DNA of 64,000 bases from Streptomyces lydicus (lineage in GTDB: Bacteria > Actinomycetota > Actinomycetes > Streptomycetales > Streptomycetaceae). The translations under genes were made by a program, and so were the position numbers. Below, piece by piece: positions 35,047-44,091 of this stretch. How positions within the stretch are numbered: the first letter of the stretch is position 1; each line of letters starts with the position of its first letter. Where the stretch lies: positions 1-64,000 of the forward strand of contig NZ_JNZA01000030.1 of NCBI RefSeq assembly GCF_000717345.1. The letters run 5' to 3'. The notes beneath the pieces were generated by a model. The model was not told the origin of the DNA and made no database searches. It was given only the letters and a program-made list of their open reading frames with translations.

Positions 35047-35988
35047 CTAGATCGCCTCCATTCTGCCCTGCGGGGCCCCACCGCCGTCCGCCGGGCGCGC
35101 CTCCAGCGGATACACCGGGGGAGTGCCGCCGAATTCCGGACAGTGCGCCTGGTGGTCGCACCAGCCGCACAGCTTTGTCGGCCGCGGCCGCCAGTCACCG
35201 GTCTCGGTCGCCAGCCGGATCGCCTCCCACAGCGCCAGCAACTTCCGCTCCACGGCCCGCAGATCGGCCTCCCCCGGGTCGTACGTCAGCACATCGCCGC
35301 TGCCCAGATACACCAGCTGCAGCCGCCGCGGCACCACACCGCGCAGCCGCCACATCACCAGGGCGTAGAACTTCATCTGGAACAGCGCGCCCTCGGCGAA
35401 CTGCGGCCGCGGCGCCTTGCCGGTCTTGTAGTCGACGATCCGCACCTCGCCGGTCGGCGCGACGTCCACCCGGTCGATGAAGCCGCGCAGCTGCAGCCCC
35501 GACTCCAGCACCGTCTCCACATACAGCTCGCGGTCCGCCGGCTCCAGCCGCGTCGGGTCCTCCAGCGAGAACCACCGCTCCACCAGCGCCTCGGCCTCCG
35601 CCAGCCACGTCGCCAACTGCTCGCCGTCCGCGTCCCCGGCGAACAGCTCGGCCAGCTCGGGCCGCTTGGCCAGCAGCTTCTCCCACTCGCCCGGCACCAT
35701 CGCGCGCGCCCCGGCCGCCGTACGCTCCCCGGCCGGCGCGTCGAAGAGCCGCTCCAGCACCGCGTGCACGACCGTGCCCCGGGTCGCCGCCGCGCTCGGC
35801 TTCTCCGGCAGCTTGTCGATCACCCGGAAGCGGTAAAGCAGCGGGCACTGCATGAAATCGCTCGCCCGCGACGGCGAGAGCGCCACCGGCGGACGCGCCC
35901 GCACCCCCTCGTCCGGTCCCGCCCCGGCCGCCTCCGCGCCGTGCCCGCCCTGCGCGGCCGCCCCGTCCTGCTCCGTGCTCCATCCCAT
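35047..35988 (-). CDS. RecB-family exonuclease (PD-(D/E)XK nuclease with Fe-S type cysteines)
   Basis: A 313-aa nuclease of the RecB/AddB/Cas4 type. Landmarks: LSPSRASDFMQCPLLYRFRV with an N-terminal Cys, GTVVHAVLERLF, the metal-binding GFIDRVD and VRIVDYKTGK, and the C-terminal LCGWCDHQAHCPEF. The four cysteines (one N-terminal, three C-terminal) are the pattern that holds a 4Fe-4S cluster in AddB and Cas4. ATG 35988 (MGWSTEQDG) is chosen; the ribosome site is weak. No helicase partner is adjacent. Single-strand DNA processing in repair is the probable role. Confidence 0.85.
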   Translation of the reverse strand: MGWSTEQDGAAAQGGHGAEAAGAGPDEGVRARPPVALSPSRASDFMQCPLLYRFRVIDKLPEKPSAAATRGTVVHAVLERLFDAPAGERTAAGARAMVPGEWEKLLAKRPELAELFAGDADGEQLATWLAEAEALVERWFSLEDPTRLEPADRELYVETVLESGLQLRGFIDRVDVAPTGEVRIVDYKTGKAPRPQFAEGALFQMKFYALVMWRLRGVVPRRLQLVYLGSGDVLTYDPGEADLRAVERKLLALWEAIRLATETGDWRPRPTKLCGWCDHQAHCPEFGGTPPVYPLEARPADGGGAPQGRMEAI

Positions 35989-36152
35989 GGCACAAAACCC
36001 TACGGCCCGCCACTGACACGCGCGGACGGATGACGGAGGGCGCACGCAGCGTAAGGGCCCCGCAGCGGAAGCGGCCCCGACGCTCCGCATACCATCGACG
36101 CCGGACCCCTTCGCCCTGCATGATCGAGATATCAGGCCGAGCAGGGGCGAAT

Positions 36153-36173
36153 GCCGTATGCCGTATGCCGTAT
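36153..36173. repeat. Three tandem GCCGTAT heptamers
   Basis: GCCGTAT occurs three times head to tail (36153-36159, 36160-36166, 36167-36173) in the divergent gap between the RecB-like gene and the site-2 protease gene, about 20 bp before the latter's start. Confidence 0.7.
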
Positions 36174-36194
36174 CCGATGAGGGGACGCCACACC

Positions 36195-37454
36195 GTGGAC
36201 GACAGCGGGAAGCCGCAGGACCCCGAGGAGTCCGGGCGGCACCGGCCGCCCGGGCAGACCGAGGAGCCCGGCGGGCCCAAGGCGCCCCCGCCCGGCAGGA
36301 AGGGCAGCGGGGGCGGCATCCTGATGGGCCGTCCCTTCGGCGTGCCCGTCTACGTCGCCCCCAGCTGGTTCCTCGTCGCCGCCCTGATCACCTGGGTCTT
36401 CGGCGGCCAACTGGAGCGCGTGCTGCCCGAGCTCGGGGCCGCCCGCTACCTCGTCTCGCTCTTCTTCGCGGTGGCCTTCTACGCGTCGGTGCTCGTCCAC
36501 GAGCTGGCCCACACCGTCGCCGCGCTCCGCTTCAAGCTCCCCGTGCGCCGCATCCAGCTCCAGTTCTTCGGCGGCGTCTCGGAGATAGAGAAGGAGACCG
36601 AGACCCCCGGCCGGGAGTTCGTCCTCGCCTTCGTCGGCCCGCTGCTCTCCCTCGTGCTCGCCGGCGTCTTCTACGCCGGGATGCAGCTGGTCGAACCCGG
36701 TACGGTCCCCGGCGTCCTGCTCGCCGGCCTGATGATCTCCAACCTCATCGTCGCGATCTTCAACCTGCTGCCCGGCCTCCCGCTGGACGGCGGCCGGATG
36801 CTGCGCGCCGTCGTGTGGAAGATCACCGGCCGGCCGATGAGCGGCACCGTCGCCGCCGCCTGGGTCGGCCGCGCGCTCGCCGTCACCGTGCTGATCGGCC
36901 TGCCGCTGCTCACCCACACCGGAGCGCTCGGCAACGCCCGCCCGGAGATCGGCGGCGCGGACTCGCTCACCGACGCCCTGCTCGCCGCGATCCTCGCCGC
37001 CATCATCTGGACCGGCGCCGGCAACAGCCTGCGCATGGCCCGGCTGCGCGAGCGCCTGCCGGACCTCACCGCCCGCACCCTGACCCGGCGCGCCATCCCC
37101 GTCGAGACCGCCACCCCGCTCTCCGAGGCGCTGCGCCGCGCCAACGACGCCGGCGCCCGCGCCCTGGTCGTCGTCGACCCCCAGGGCGCGCCGACCGCCC
37201 TGGTACGGGAGGCCGCCATCGCCGGTGTCCCCGACCACCGCCGCCCCTGGGTCCCGGTGGGCACCCTCGCCCAGGACCTCAAGGAGGGCATGCGGGTCCC
37301 GGCCGAACTCGCCGGCGAGGACCTGCTCGAATACCTCCGCGCCACACCCGCCACCGAATACCTCGTCGTCGAGGACACCGGCGCCATCTACGGCGTCCTG
37401 TCCACCGCCGACGTCGAGCGCGCCTTCGTCTCCGCCATGGCACGGACCAGCTAG
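36195..37454 (+). CDS. Site-2 protease family (M50) metalloprotease with CBS domains
   Basis: A 419-aa membrane protease. After a Pro-rich cytoplasmic start, hydrophobic segments begin at about residue 56. The zinc motif is His102-Glu103-x2-His106 (VHELAHT), and the second metal site is in LLPGLPLDGGRM. A CBS pair occupies about 290-415 (PLSEALRRANDAGARALVVVD and TEYLVVEDTGAIYGVLS). S2P proteases with CBS domains cut membrane-embedded substrates and may sense adenine nucleotides. I start at GTG 36195, 10 nt after GAGGGG; an in-frame ATG at 36177 is the alternative. Confidence 0.88.
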   Translation: MDDSGKPQDPEESGRHRPPGQTEEPGGPKAPPPGRKGSGGGILMGRPFGVPVYVAPSWFLVAALITWVFGGQLERVLPELGAARYLVSLFFAVAFYASVLVHELAHTVAALRFKLPVRRIQLQFFGGVSEIEKETETPGREFVLAFVGPLLSLVLAGVFYAGMQLVEPGTVPGVLLAGLMISNLIVAIFNLLPGLPLDGGRMLRAVVWKITGRPMSGTVAAAWVGRALAVTVLIGLPLLTHTGALGNARPEIGGADSLTDALLAAILAAIIWTGAGNSLRMARLRERLPDLTARTLTRRAIPVETATPLSEALRRANDAGARALVVVDPQGAPTALVREAAIAGVPDHRRPWVPVGTLAQDLKEGMRVPAELAGEDLLEYLRATPATEYLVVEDTGAIYGVLSTADVERAFVSAMARTS

Positions 37455-37531
37455 CGGGGCGCGTGCGCCTCCGGGGCGCGCGCCGCGGCCCGACCGGGAC
37501 CCGGCTGGTCGGCGGCGCCCCGGCGGGCCGG

Positions 37532-37543
37532 TAGGCTGGTCAC
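37532..37543 (+). promoter_or_regulatory. Candidate -10 of a leaderless trmI transcript
   Basis: TAGGCT (37532-37537), 6 nt, then ATG 37544. No Shine-Dalgarno is present. Confidence 0.55.
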
Positions 37544-38455
37544 ATGTCCGAACCGACCGGTGCCGCCCGCCGTCGCGGGCCCTTCAAGGTCGGGGACCAG
37601 GTCCAGCTCACCGACCCCAAGGGACGCCACTACACCTTCACGCTCGAAGAGGGCAAGAGCTTCCACACCCACAAGGGAGCCTTCCCCCACGACGAGCTGA
37701 TCGGTGCTCCCGAGGGCAGCGTTGTCCGTACCACCGGGAACGTCGCCTACCTCGCGCTGCGCCCGCTGCTCCCCGACTACGTCCTGTCCATGCCCCGCGG
37801 CGCCGCCGTGGTCTACCCCAAGGACGCGGGGCAGATCCTGGCGATGGCCGACATCTTCCCCGGCGCCCGCGTCGTCGAGGCCGGTGTGGGCTCCGGCTCG
37901 CTCAGCAGCTTCCTGCTGCGCGCCATCGGCGACGACGGCATGCTGCACTCCTACGAGCGCCGCGCCGACTTCGCCGAGATCGCCACGCAGAACGTGGAGC
38001 GCTACTTCGGCGGCCCGCACCCCGCCTGGACGCTCACCGTCGGCGACCTCCAGGACAACCTCTCCGACACCGAGGTCGACCGCGTCATCCTCGACATGCT
38101 CGCCCCCTGGGAGTGCCTGGAGGCCGTCTCCAAGGCCCTGGTCCCCGGCGGCATCCTCTGCGCGTACGTCGCGACGACCACGCAGCTGGCCCGCACCGTC
38201 GAGGCGATCCGCGAGCACGGCACGTTCAACGAGCCGTCGGCCTGGGAGACCATGGTCCGCACCTGGCACGTCGAGGGCCTCGCCGTCCGCCCCGACCACC
38301 GCATGATCGGCCACACCGGCTTCCTGCTCACCGCCCGCCGCCTCGCGGACGGTGTGGAGCCCCCGCTGCGCCGCCGCCGCCCGGCGAAGGGCGCGTACGG
38401 CGAGGACTACACCGGCCCCGGCAAGGACCAGGCAGCGGCCTCCGGGCGCGACTGA
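37544..38455 (+). CDS. trmI: tRNA (adenine-N1-)-methyltransferase TrmI
   Basis: A 303-aa class I SAM-dependent methyltransferase that makes m1A58 in the T-loop of tRNA; the enzyme is a tetramer in actinobacteria. An N-terminal beta domain (PFKVGDQVQLTDPKGRHYTF) precedes the Rossmann fold, with SAM loop VVEAGVGSGSL, IYPKDA-like VYPKDAGQI, and the family motif ILDMLAPWE. It sits 89 bp after the site-2 protease gene and is probably expressed from its own leaderless promoter. A branched hairpin follows. Confidence 0.93.
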   Translation: MSEPTGAARRRGPFKVGDQVQLTDPKGRHYTFTLEEGKSFHTHKGAFPHDELIGAPEGSVVRTTGNVAYLALRPLLPDYVLSMPRGAAVVYPKDAGQILAMADIFPGARVVEAGVGSGSLSSFLLRAIGDDGMLHSYERRADFAEIATQNVERYFGGPHPAWTLTVGDLQDNLSDTEVDRVILDMLAPWECLEAVSKALVPGGILCAYVATTTQLARTVEAIREHGTFNEPSAWETMVRTWHVEGLAVRPDHRMIGHTGFLLTARRLADGVEPPLRRRRPAKGAYGEDYTGPGKDQAAASGRD

Positions 38456-38509
38456 CGGTCCCTTCCCAGGGCCCGGTCCGGCCGGCCGGATCCGGCCATC
38501 GAATCCCCA

Positions 38510-38553
38510 GGCGCCGCCGACGAGTTCCCGCACCGGGAACCGCCGGCGGCGCC
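38510..38553 (+). terminator. Terminator after trmI
   Basis: An outer stem GGCGCCGCCG (38510-38519) / CGGCGGCGCC (38544-38553) encloses an inner hairpin GTTCCCG (38524-38530) / CGGGAAC (38534-38540). Confidence 0.7.
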
Positions 38554-38685
38554 GTTGCGTTCCGCCCTCAGGATCTGCACGTTTCCGCACCGAAAACTCC
38601 GGTCCAGCTGGTTCCTTGCGCCCTGCTCCTGTGGAACGATGCTGGGCACTCCCACCGGCACAGCACTTCACAGGAGTTACCCCGC

Positions 38686-39267
38686 GTGCAGCCCATGGCA
38701 GGCCAGGACCTCTTGCACACCCAGCCGCGCCCCATGCACTGGCTCGCCACCGCCACCGCCCTCTCGGCGGTCGTTGCGGCCGCGTCCTTCGTTCAGCCCC
38801 CTGACGCCACCGCCACGACCTCCCACGACGTCAGGGCCGGCCGGCCCGCCGCGGCGCCCGACCCCGCACGGGTGAGCTTTCCGGTCAACTGCGGACCCAA
38901 CCGCCTCGACGTGGTGCGGAAGGTCCCCGGCGACCTCGACGGCGACGGGACGGCCGAGACCGTCGCGGTGGTCCGCTGCCACAGCGAGACCGGCACCCCG
39001 CCCAGCGGCGTCTACGTCCTGGCCCGGCCCACGGACGGCAAGGCGGCCCCGCGGATCGTGGCGACACTCCTCGCACCCGCCCGGCAGCTCAGCGTCCAGA
39101 AGCTCACCGTCGGGAACGGTGTGATCTCCGCGGGTCTCCTGGGCTACTCCACCCTCGACGTACCGCGCTGCTGCCCGGACGTGCACAAGGACGTCAAGTG
39201 GCAATGGAAGGGCGGGAAGTTCGTCCAGAGCGAACTTCCCGCCGCGATGGGCACCCAGCGTGCCTGA
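38686..39267 (+). CDS. Secreted protein of unknown function
   Basis: A 193-aa protein with an N-terminal hydrophobic segment (about residues 16-35) that looks like a signal peptide or anchor. The mature part contains GDLDGDGTAETVAVVRC, an Asp-rich loop resembling FG-GAP/EF-hand-like calcium sites in secreted beta-propeller proteins, and four cysteines (NCG, VRCH, RCCP) that could form disulfides. The GTG start has AGGAG 9 nt upstream. It is monocistronic between trmI and the convergent ferredoxin gene. I do not recognise the family. Confidence 0.75.
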   Translation: MQPMAGQDLLHTQPRPMHWLATATALSAVVAAASFVQPPDATATTSHDVRAGRPAAAPDPARVSFPVNCGPNRLDVVRKVPGDLDGDGTAETVAVVRCHSETGTPPSGVYVLARPTDGKAAPRIVATLLAPARQLSVQKLTVGNGVISAGLLGYSTLDVPRCCPDVHKDVKWQWKGGKFVQSELPAAMGTQRA

Positions 39268-39312
39268 CCGGTCGCCCGGGGTGCCCGACGGGAGCGTTCC
39301 GCTCCCGGGGGG

Positions 39313-39606
39313 CTACTCGGCGTCCGGGCCGTAGACCTCGACGAGGTCCCTGACCCGGCGGACGTGGATGCAGTCCCCGGGGCACTCCTTGGCCGAGTCC
39401 CGGACGTCGTCGAGCAGCTTCAGCGGGACGGGCGTTGTGGCCCCCTTGTCCTGCAGCAGCTCGTCCTCCGCGCTCTTCACGTACGCCAGGCCGTCGATGT
39501 CGAGCTCGAAGACCTCCGGCGCGTACTGGGCGCAGATGCCGTCCCCGGTGCACAGATCCTGGTCGATCCAGACTTCCAGCTCCGGGGCATCGTCCTGTTC
39601 GGTCAT
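39313..39606 (-). CDS. Ferredoxin
   Basis: A 97-aa small acidic ferredoxin. The pattern is Cys-x5-Cys (DLCTGDGICAQYAPEVFEL) and later Cys-Pro (KECPGDCIHVRR), close to the [3Fe-4S]/[4Fe-4S] ferredoxins that feed cytochrome P450s and other oxidoreductases in Streptomyces; CxxDG replaces the more common CxxH. An extra Cys follows in CPGDC. It is divergent from the proteasomal ATPase gene, 249 bp away, the arrangement I recall from other Streptomyces. The redox partner is not in the window. Confidence 0.88.
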   Translation of the reverse strand: MTEQDDAPELEVWIDQDLCTGDGICAQYAPEVFELDIDGLAYVKSAEDELLQDKGATTPVPLKLLDDVRDSAKECPGDCIHVRRVRDLVEVYGPDAE

Positions 39607-39791
39607 CTCGCCTGCCGTTCCTGCGTACGTGAACCGTTTTTGTCTAAGTGGCGCCAGCCCTGACGGGTGTTGACCGACTCGACGATACAACCGCTCGCTT
39701 TCCGATGTTGATGGGTGGGTATTCCCTTGGCGTGAGGACGTGCGCAAGGGTGAAGATCGGACACACCCCGACAGTCTTTTCGATCTAGGGG

Positions 39792-39819
39792 TTTCAACCT
39801 GCACCGGCCCAGGTAGGGT
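39792..39819 (+). promoter_or_regulatory. Candidate promoter of arc
   Basis: TTTCAA (39792-39797) and TAGGGT (39814-39819) with a 16-bp spacer; the predicted start is about 30 nt upstream of the arc start codon. Confidence 0.4.
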
Positions 39820-39855
39820 CAGGAAGCGTCCAGCTCCTTGGAGGAGGTGAGGACC

Positions 39856-41622
39856 GTGGCAGCCCACGACGACGACATCAACCGCGGCATCCGGCCGGGG
39901 CGGGGGTCTGAAGATCCCGCCGGCCAGGTTGCCTATCTCGAGCAGGAGATCGCCGTCCTGCGACGCAAGCTCGCCGACTCTCCGCGGCACACGAGGATTC
40001 TCGAAGAGCGGATCGTCGAGTTGCAGACCAACCTGGCCGGCGTCTCGGCGCAGAACGAGCGTCTCGCCAATACTCTCCGCGAGGCCCGTGACCAGATCGT
40101 CGCCCTCAAGGAAGAGGTCGACCGGCTCGCGCAGCCGCCGGCCGGCTTCGGTGTCTTCCTGCAGGCGAACGAGGACGACACGGTCGACATTTTCACCGGG
40201 GGCCGCAAGCTCCGGGTGAACGTCAGCCCGAGCGTGGAGACGGAGGACCTCCGGCGCGGCCAGGAGGTCATGCTCAACGAAGCGCTCAATGTGGTCGAGG
40301 CCATGGAGTTCGAGAGCGCCGGGGACATCGTCACCCTCAAGGAGATCCTTGAGGACGGCGAGCGCGCCCTGGTCATCGGGCACACCGACGAGGAGCGGGT
40401 GGTGAGGCTCGCCGAGCCGCTGCTGGACATCACCATCCGCCCCGGCGACGCCCTGCTCCTGGAGCCCCGCTCCGGCTACGTCTACGAAGTCATTCCGAAG
40501 AGCGAGGTCGAGGAGCTCGTCCTCGAAGAGGTCCCGGACATCGACTACACCAAGATCGGCGGTCTGGGCGGCCAGATCGAACTGATCCGGGACGCGGTCG
40601 AGCTTCCGTACCTCTACCCCGACCTCTTCAAGGAGCACGAACTCCGCCCGCCCAAGGGCGTCTTGCTCTACGGCCCACCCGGCTGTGGCAAGACCCTCAT
40701 CGCCAAGGCGGTCGCCAACTCCCTTGCCAAGAAGGTCGCCGAGGTGACCGGGCAGCCCGCGGGTAAGAGCTTCTTCCTCAACATCAAGGGCCCCGAGCTG
40801 CTCAACAAGTACGTCGGTGAGACGGAGCGGCACATCCGGCTGGTCTTCCAGCGCGCCAGGGAGAAGGCCAGCGAGGGTACCCCCGTCATCGTCTTCTTCG
40901 ACGAGATGGACTCCCTCTTCCGCACCCGTGGATCCGGCGTCAGCTCGGACGTGGAGAACACCATCGTCCCCCAGCTGCTGTCGGAGATCGACGGTGTCGA
41001 GGGCCTCGAGAACGTGATCGTGATCGGTGCCTCGAACCGCGAGGACATGATCGACCCGGCGATCCTGCGTCCCGGCCGTCTCGACGTGAAGATCAAGATC
41101 GAGCGTCCGGACGCGGAGGCCGCGAAGGACATCTTCTCGAAGTACCTCACGGAGAATCTCCCGCTGCACGCCGACGACCTCGCCGAGCACGACCAATCGC
41201 GCAAGGCGGCGGTCAGCGGAATGATTCAGTCCGTCGTGGAGCAGATGTACGCGGAATCCGAGGAGAACCGCTTCCTGGAGGTCACCTACGCCAACGGTGA
41301 CAAGGAAGTCCTCTACTTCAAGGACTTCAACTCCGGTGCGATGATCGAAAACATCGTAGGACGCGCAAAGAAGATGGCCATCAAGGCATTCCTCGAACAC
41401 AATCAGAAAGGTCTGCGGGTCGCCCACCTCCTGCAGGCATGCGTGGACGAGTTCAAGGAGAACGAGGACCTGCCCAACACCACCAACCCGGACGACTGGG
41501 CCCGGATCTCCGGAAAGAAGGGCGAGCGGATCGTGTACATCCGCACCCTGGTCACCGGAAAGCAGGGCGCCGACACCGGTCGCTCCATCGATACGGTGGC
41601 GAATACCGGCCAATACCTGTAA
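39856..41622 (+). CDS. arc: Proteasome-associated AAA ATPase (ARC/Mpa)
   Basis: This 588-aa ring ATPase recognises pupylated proteins, unfolds them and feeds them to the 20S proteasome. It has an N-terminal coiled coil (about 18-85) that binds Pup, tandem OB folds, then one AAA module with Walker A GPPGCGKT (273-280), Walker B VFFDEMDS and arginine fingers near RPGRLD. The last residues are GQYL, the C-terminal tail that docks on the proteasome alpha ring. GTG 39856 is the usual start ([12 protein letters not shown]) and follows GGAGGAGG. A hairpin ends the unit before dop. Confidence 0.97.
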   Translation: MAAHDDDINRGIRPGRGSEDPAGQVAYLEQEIAVLRRKLADSPRHTRILEERIVELQTNLAGVSAQNERLANTLREARDQIVALKEEVDRLAQPPAGFGVFLQANEDDTVDIFTGGRKLRVNVSPSVETEDLRRGQEVMLNEALNVVEAMEFESAGDIVTLKEILEDGERALVIGHTDEERVVRLAEPLLDITIRPGDALLLEPRSGYVYEVIPKSEVEELVLEEVPDIDYTKIGGLGGQIELIRDAVELPYLYPDLFKEHELRPPKGVLLYGPPGCGKTLIAKAVANSLAKKVAEVTGQPAGKSFFLNIKGPELLNKYVGETERHIRLVFQRAREKASEGTPVIVFFDEMDSLFRTRGSGVSSDVENTIVPQLLSEIDGVEGLENVIVIGASNREDMIDPAILRPGRLDVKIKIERPDAEAAKDIFSKYLTENLPLHADDLAEHDQSRKAAVSGMIQSVVEQMYAESEENRFLEVTYANGDKEVLYFKDFNSGAMIENIVGRAKKMAIKAFLEHNQKGLRVAHLLQACVDEFKENEDLPNTTNPDDWARISGKKGERIVYIRTLVTGKQGADTGRSIDTVANTGQYL

Positions 41623-41630
41623 CACCGCTC

Positions 41631-41670
41631 TCCGGCTGCGGATGTCCTGCACGGGGCGTCCGCAGCCGGA
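41631..41670 (+). terminator. Terminator between arc and dop
   Basis: TCCGGCTGCGGA (41631-41642) pairs perfectly with 41659-41670 and is followed by CGCTTTTCC. A TAGGCT at 41780-41785 beyond it may be the -10 of a separate dop promoter. Confidence 0.8.
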
Positions 41671-41899
41671 CGCTTTTCCGGGAGACTCCGGAAGAGGTCC
41701 CCGAAAGGGCGCGATGGACCAGGGAAAACCGGACTGGAGCAATGACTGTAATGATCTCCCCAGCGCCGCCAAGGCGTTCTAGGCTCTTCGGTACCGCTGC
41801 GTCACGCTGTGCGGGCGTGGGGCACGCGCACGGACCGGAGGCACAGCGGTACTTGAGCGCCGACCCCATCCGGGGGCGCCGCCGGGCAAGGAGGGCCGC

Positions 41900-43411
41900 A
41901 TGACCGTACGGCGAGTAATGGGAATCGAGACGGAGTACGGGATCTCCGTCCCCGGCCACCCGAACGCCAATGCCATGCTCACCTCATCCCAGGTAGTCAA
42001 CGCCTACGCGGCCGCGATGCACCGGGCACGCCGTGCCCGCTGGGATTTCGAGGAGGAGAACCCGCTGCGGGACGCCCGCGGCTTCGATCTCGCGCGGGAG
42101 AACGCCGACTCCAGCCAGCTCACCGATGAGGACATCGGCCTGGCGAACGTGATCCTGACCAATGGCGCCCGGCTCTACGTCGACCATGCGCACCCCGAAT
42201 ACAGCGCCCCCGAGGTCACCAACCCGCGCGACGCCGTCCTCTGGGACAAGGCCGGCGAGCGCATCATGGCCGAGGCCGCCGAGCGGGCCGCCCAGGTCCC
42301 CGGCGCCCAGCCCATCCACCTCTACAAGAACAACACCGACAACAAGGGCGCCTCCTACGGCACGCACGAGAACTACCTGATGAAGCGGGAGACCCCGTTC
42401 TCGGACATCGTGCGGCACCTGACGCCGTTCTTCGTCTCCCGCCAGGTGGTCACCGGCGCCGGCCGGGTCGGTATCGGCCAGGACGGGCACGAGCACGGCT
42501 TCCAGATCAGCCAGCGCGCCGACTACTTCGAGGTGGAGGTCGGCCTGGAGACGACCCTCAAGCGCCCCATCATCAACACCCGCGACGAACCGCACGCGGA
42601 CGCGGAGAAGTACCGCCGGCTCCACGTGATCATCGGCGACGCGAACCTCTCCGAGATCTCGACGTATCTGAAGCTGGGCACCACCGCCCTGGTGCTCTCC
42701 ATGATCGAGGACGGCTTCATCGCCGTCGACCTGGCCGTCGAGCAGCCGGTACGCACCCTCCACCGTGTCTCGCACGACCCCTCCCTGCAGCATCTGATCA
42801 CGCTCCGCAGCGGCCGCTCACTCACCGCCGTGCAGCTCCAGATGGAGTACTTCGAGCTGGCCCGCAAATACGTCGAGGACCGCTACGGAGCGGATGCGGA
42901 CGAGCAGACCAAGGACGTGCTGACCCGGTGGGAGGACGTCCTCGGCCGGCTGGAGAACGACCCGATGAGTCTGTCCGGCGAGCTGGACTGGGTCGCCAAG
43001 CGGGAGCTCATGGAGGGCTACCGCCGCCGCGACGGCCTGGACTGGGACGCGGCCCGGCTCCACCTCATCGACCTGCAGTACGCGGACGTGCGCCCCGAGA
43101 AGGGCCTGTACAACCGTCTGGCGGCCCGCGGGAAGATGAAGCGCCTCCTGGACGAGCCCGAGGTCCGGCGGGCCCAGCAGAAGCCTCCTGAGGACACCAG
43201 GGCGTATTTCCGCGGCCGCTGCCTGGAGCAGTACGCGGACGACGTGGCGGCCGCCTCGTGGGATTCGGTCATCTTCGACCTGCCGGGCCGTGACTCCCTG
43301 CAACGGGTCCCCACGCTGGAGCCGCTGCGGGGGACGCGAAAGCACGTCAAGGAGCTCCTGGACCGCTGCCGCACCGCGGAGGAGCTGGTGAGGACGCTGT
43401 CCGGGCGCTGA
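41900..43411 (+). CDS. dop: Pup deamidase/depupylase
   Basis: Dop converts the C-terminal glutamine of Pup to glutamate and also removes Pup from substrates. The 503-aa protein has the glutamine-synthetase-like fold shared with Paf[11 protein letters not shown] (ATP/Mg site), catalytic Asp95 in [28 protein letters not shown], and [22 protein letters not shown]. The Dop-specific stretch after the first domain (about 38-80, with the loop near [14 protein letters not shown]) separates it from PafA. Pup, 190 bp downstream, ends in GGQ, so this enzyme is required. Confidence 0.97.
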   Translation: MTVRRVMGIETEYGISVPGHPNANAMLTSSQVVNAYAAAMHRARRARWDFEEENPLRDARGFDLARENADSSQLTDEDIGLANVILTNGARLYVDHAHPEYSAPEVTNPRDAVLWDKAGERIMAEAAERAAQVPGAQPIHLYKNNTDNKGASYGTHENYLMKRETPFSDIVRHLTPFFVSRQVVTGAGRVGIGQDGHEHGFQISQRADYFEVEVGLETTLKRPIINTRDEPHADAEKYRRLHVIIGDANLSEISTYLKLGTTALVLSMIEDGFIAVDLAVEQPVRTLHRVSHDPSLQHLITLRSGRSLTAVQLQMEYFELARKYVEDRYGADADEQTKDVLTRWEDVLGRLENDPMSLSGELDWVAKRELMEGYRRRDGLDWDAARLHLIDLQYADVRPEKGLYNRLAARGKMKRLLDEPEVRRAQQKPPEDTRAYFRGRCLEQYADDVAAASWDSVIFDLPGRDSLQRVPTLEPLRGTRKHVKELLDRCRTAEELVRTLSGR

Positions 43412-43601
43412 GCAACGGCAGGTGCACGACAGAAATCTTTCGGCGAGCACAGCCGATCCGCGCCTGAAATTGTCGCGGTGCGGGAATCATCGAGGTGACT
43501 CCCGGGCGTTGCAGCAACTGCAAGGCCGATGTCGGACCCTGCTTGTAGGGTCGGATCTTGAAGGTCACATCGAGCGGGGCGAACCGAGCGGGGTGAGGGA
43601 T

Positions 43602-43820
43602 ATGGCGACCAAGGACAGCGGCGGCGGACAGGCCAAGGCCACGCGTTCCACGGAAGAGGTCGAGGAGCAGGCGCAGGACGCGCAGGCCACGGACGACCTC
43701 AAGGAACGCCAGGAAAAGTTGTCGGACGACGTGGATTCGGTGCTGGACGAGATCGACGACGTCCTGGAGGAGAACGCCGAGGACTTCGTCCGCTCGTTCG
43801 TGCAAAAGGGCGGGCAGTAG
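43602..43820 (+). CDS. pup: Prokaryotic ubiquitin-like protein Pup
   Basis: A 72-aa disordered, acidic protein covalently attached to lysines of proteins destined for the proteasome. It starts MATKDSGGGQ, has the conserved helical half that binds the ARC coiled coil (DDLKERQEKLSDDVDSVLDE) and ends FVQKGGQ. The terminal Gln shows it is made as the inactive Q form. ATG 43602 has GAGGGA just upstream. A large hairpin follows immediately, so pup can be transcribed to higher levels than prcBA. Confidence 0.98.
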   Translation: MATKDSGGGQAKATRSTEEVEEQAQDAQATDDLKERQEKLSDDVDSVLDEIDDVLEENAEDFVRSFVQKGGQ

Positions 43821-43850
43821 GAGCGGAAGCGGGCGCGGCCCGACCTCCTG

Positions 43851-43905
43851 CCGGCCGGAGTGCCGTGCGCGGTGCCGAGAGGCGCCGCGCACGGTCTCCG
43901 GCCGG
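43851..43905 (+). terminator. Long hairpin between pup and prcB
   Basis: CCGGCCGGAG (43851-43860) pairs with 43896-43905, and CCGTGCGCGG (43863-43872) with 43885-43894, with one small internal loop. It could end or attenuate the pup transcript. TAGGGT at 43986-43991 beyond it is a possible -10 for prcBA. Confidence 0.7.
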
Positions 43906-44091
43906 TGTGCCCAGGGTTACCGGGCGCCTTCCGGCCGGTGTGTCCGAGCCGGGCCCGGGCATGTGGATCACGCCCGGGAGACGGGTAGGGTCCCGGGCGT
44001 ACGGTGCTTCAGCTGCAACGCAGCCTCTTGAGCCAATTCAAGGATCGGCCGGACGCCTTGGGCGGGCGGCCGAGTATCCGGAAGGAAACGT

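Noticed and set aside
35047..35988. RecB-like nuclease as Cas4 of a CRISPR system
   Set aside because: It shares the Cys cluster and DYKT motif with Cas4, but there are no repeats or cas genes; housekeeping RecB-family nucleases have the same features.
43412..43601. A tRNA-like or other structured RNA between dop and pup
   Set aside because: The stretch has small stems (for example GACCCT/AGGGTC near 43536-43553) but no cloverleaf or known RNA motif.
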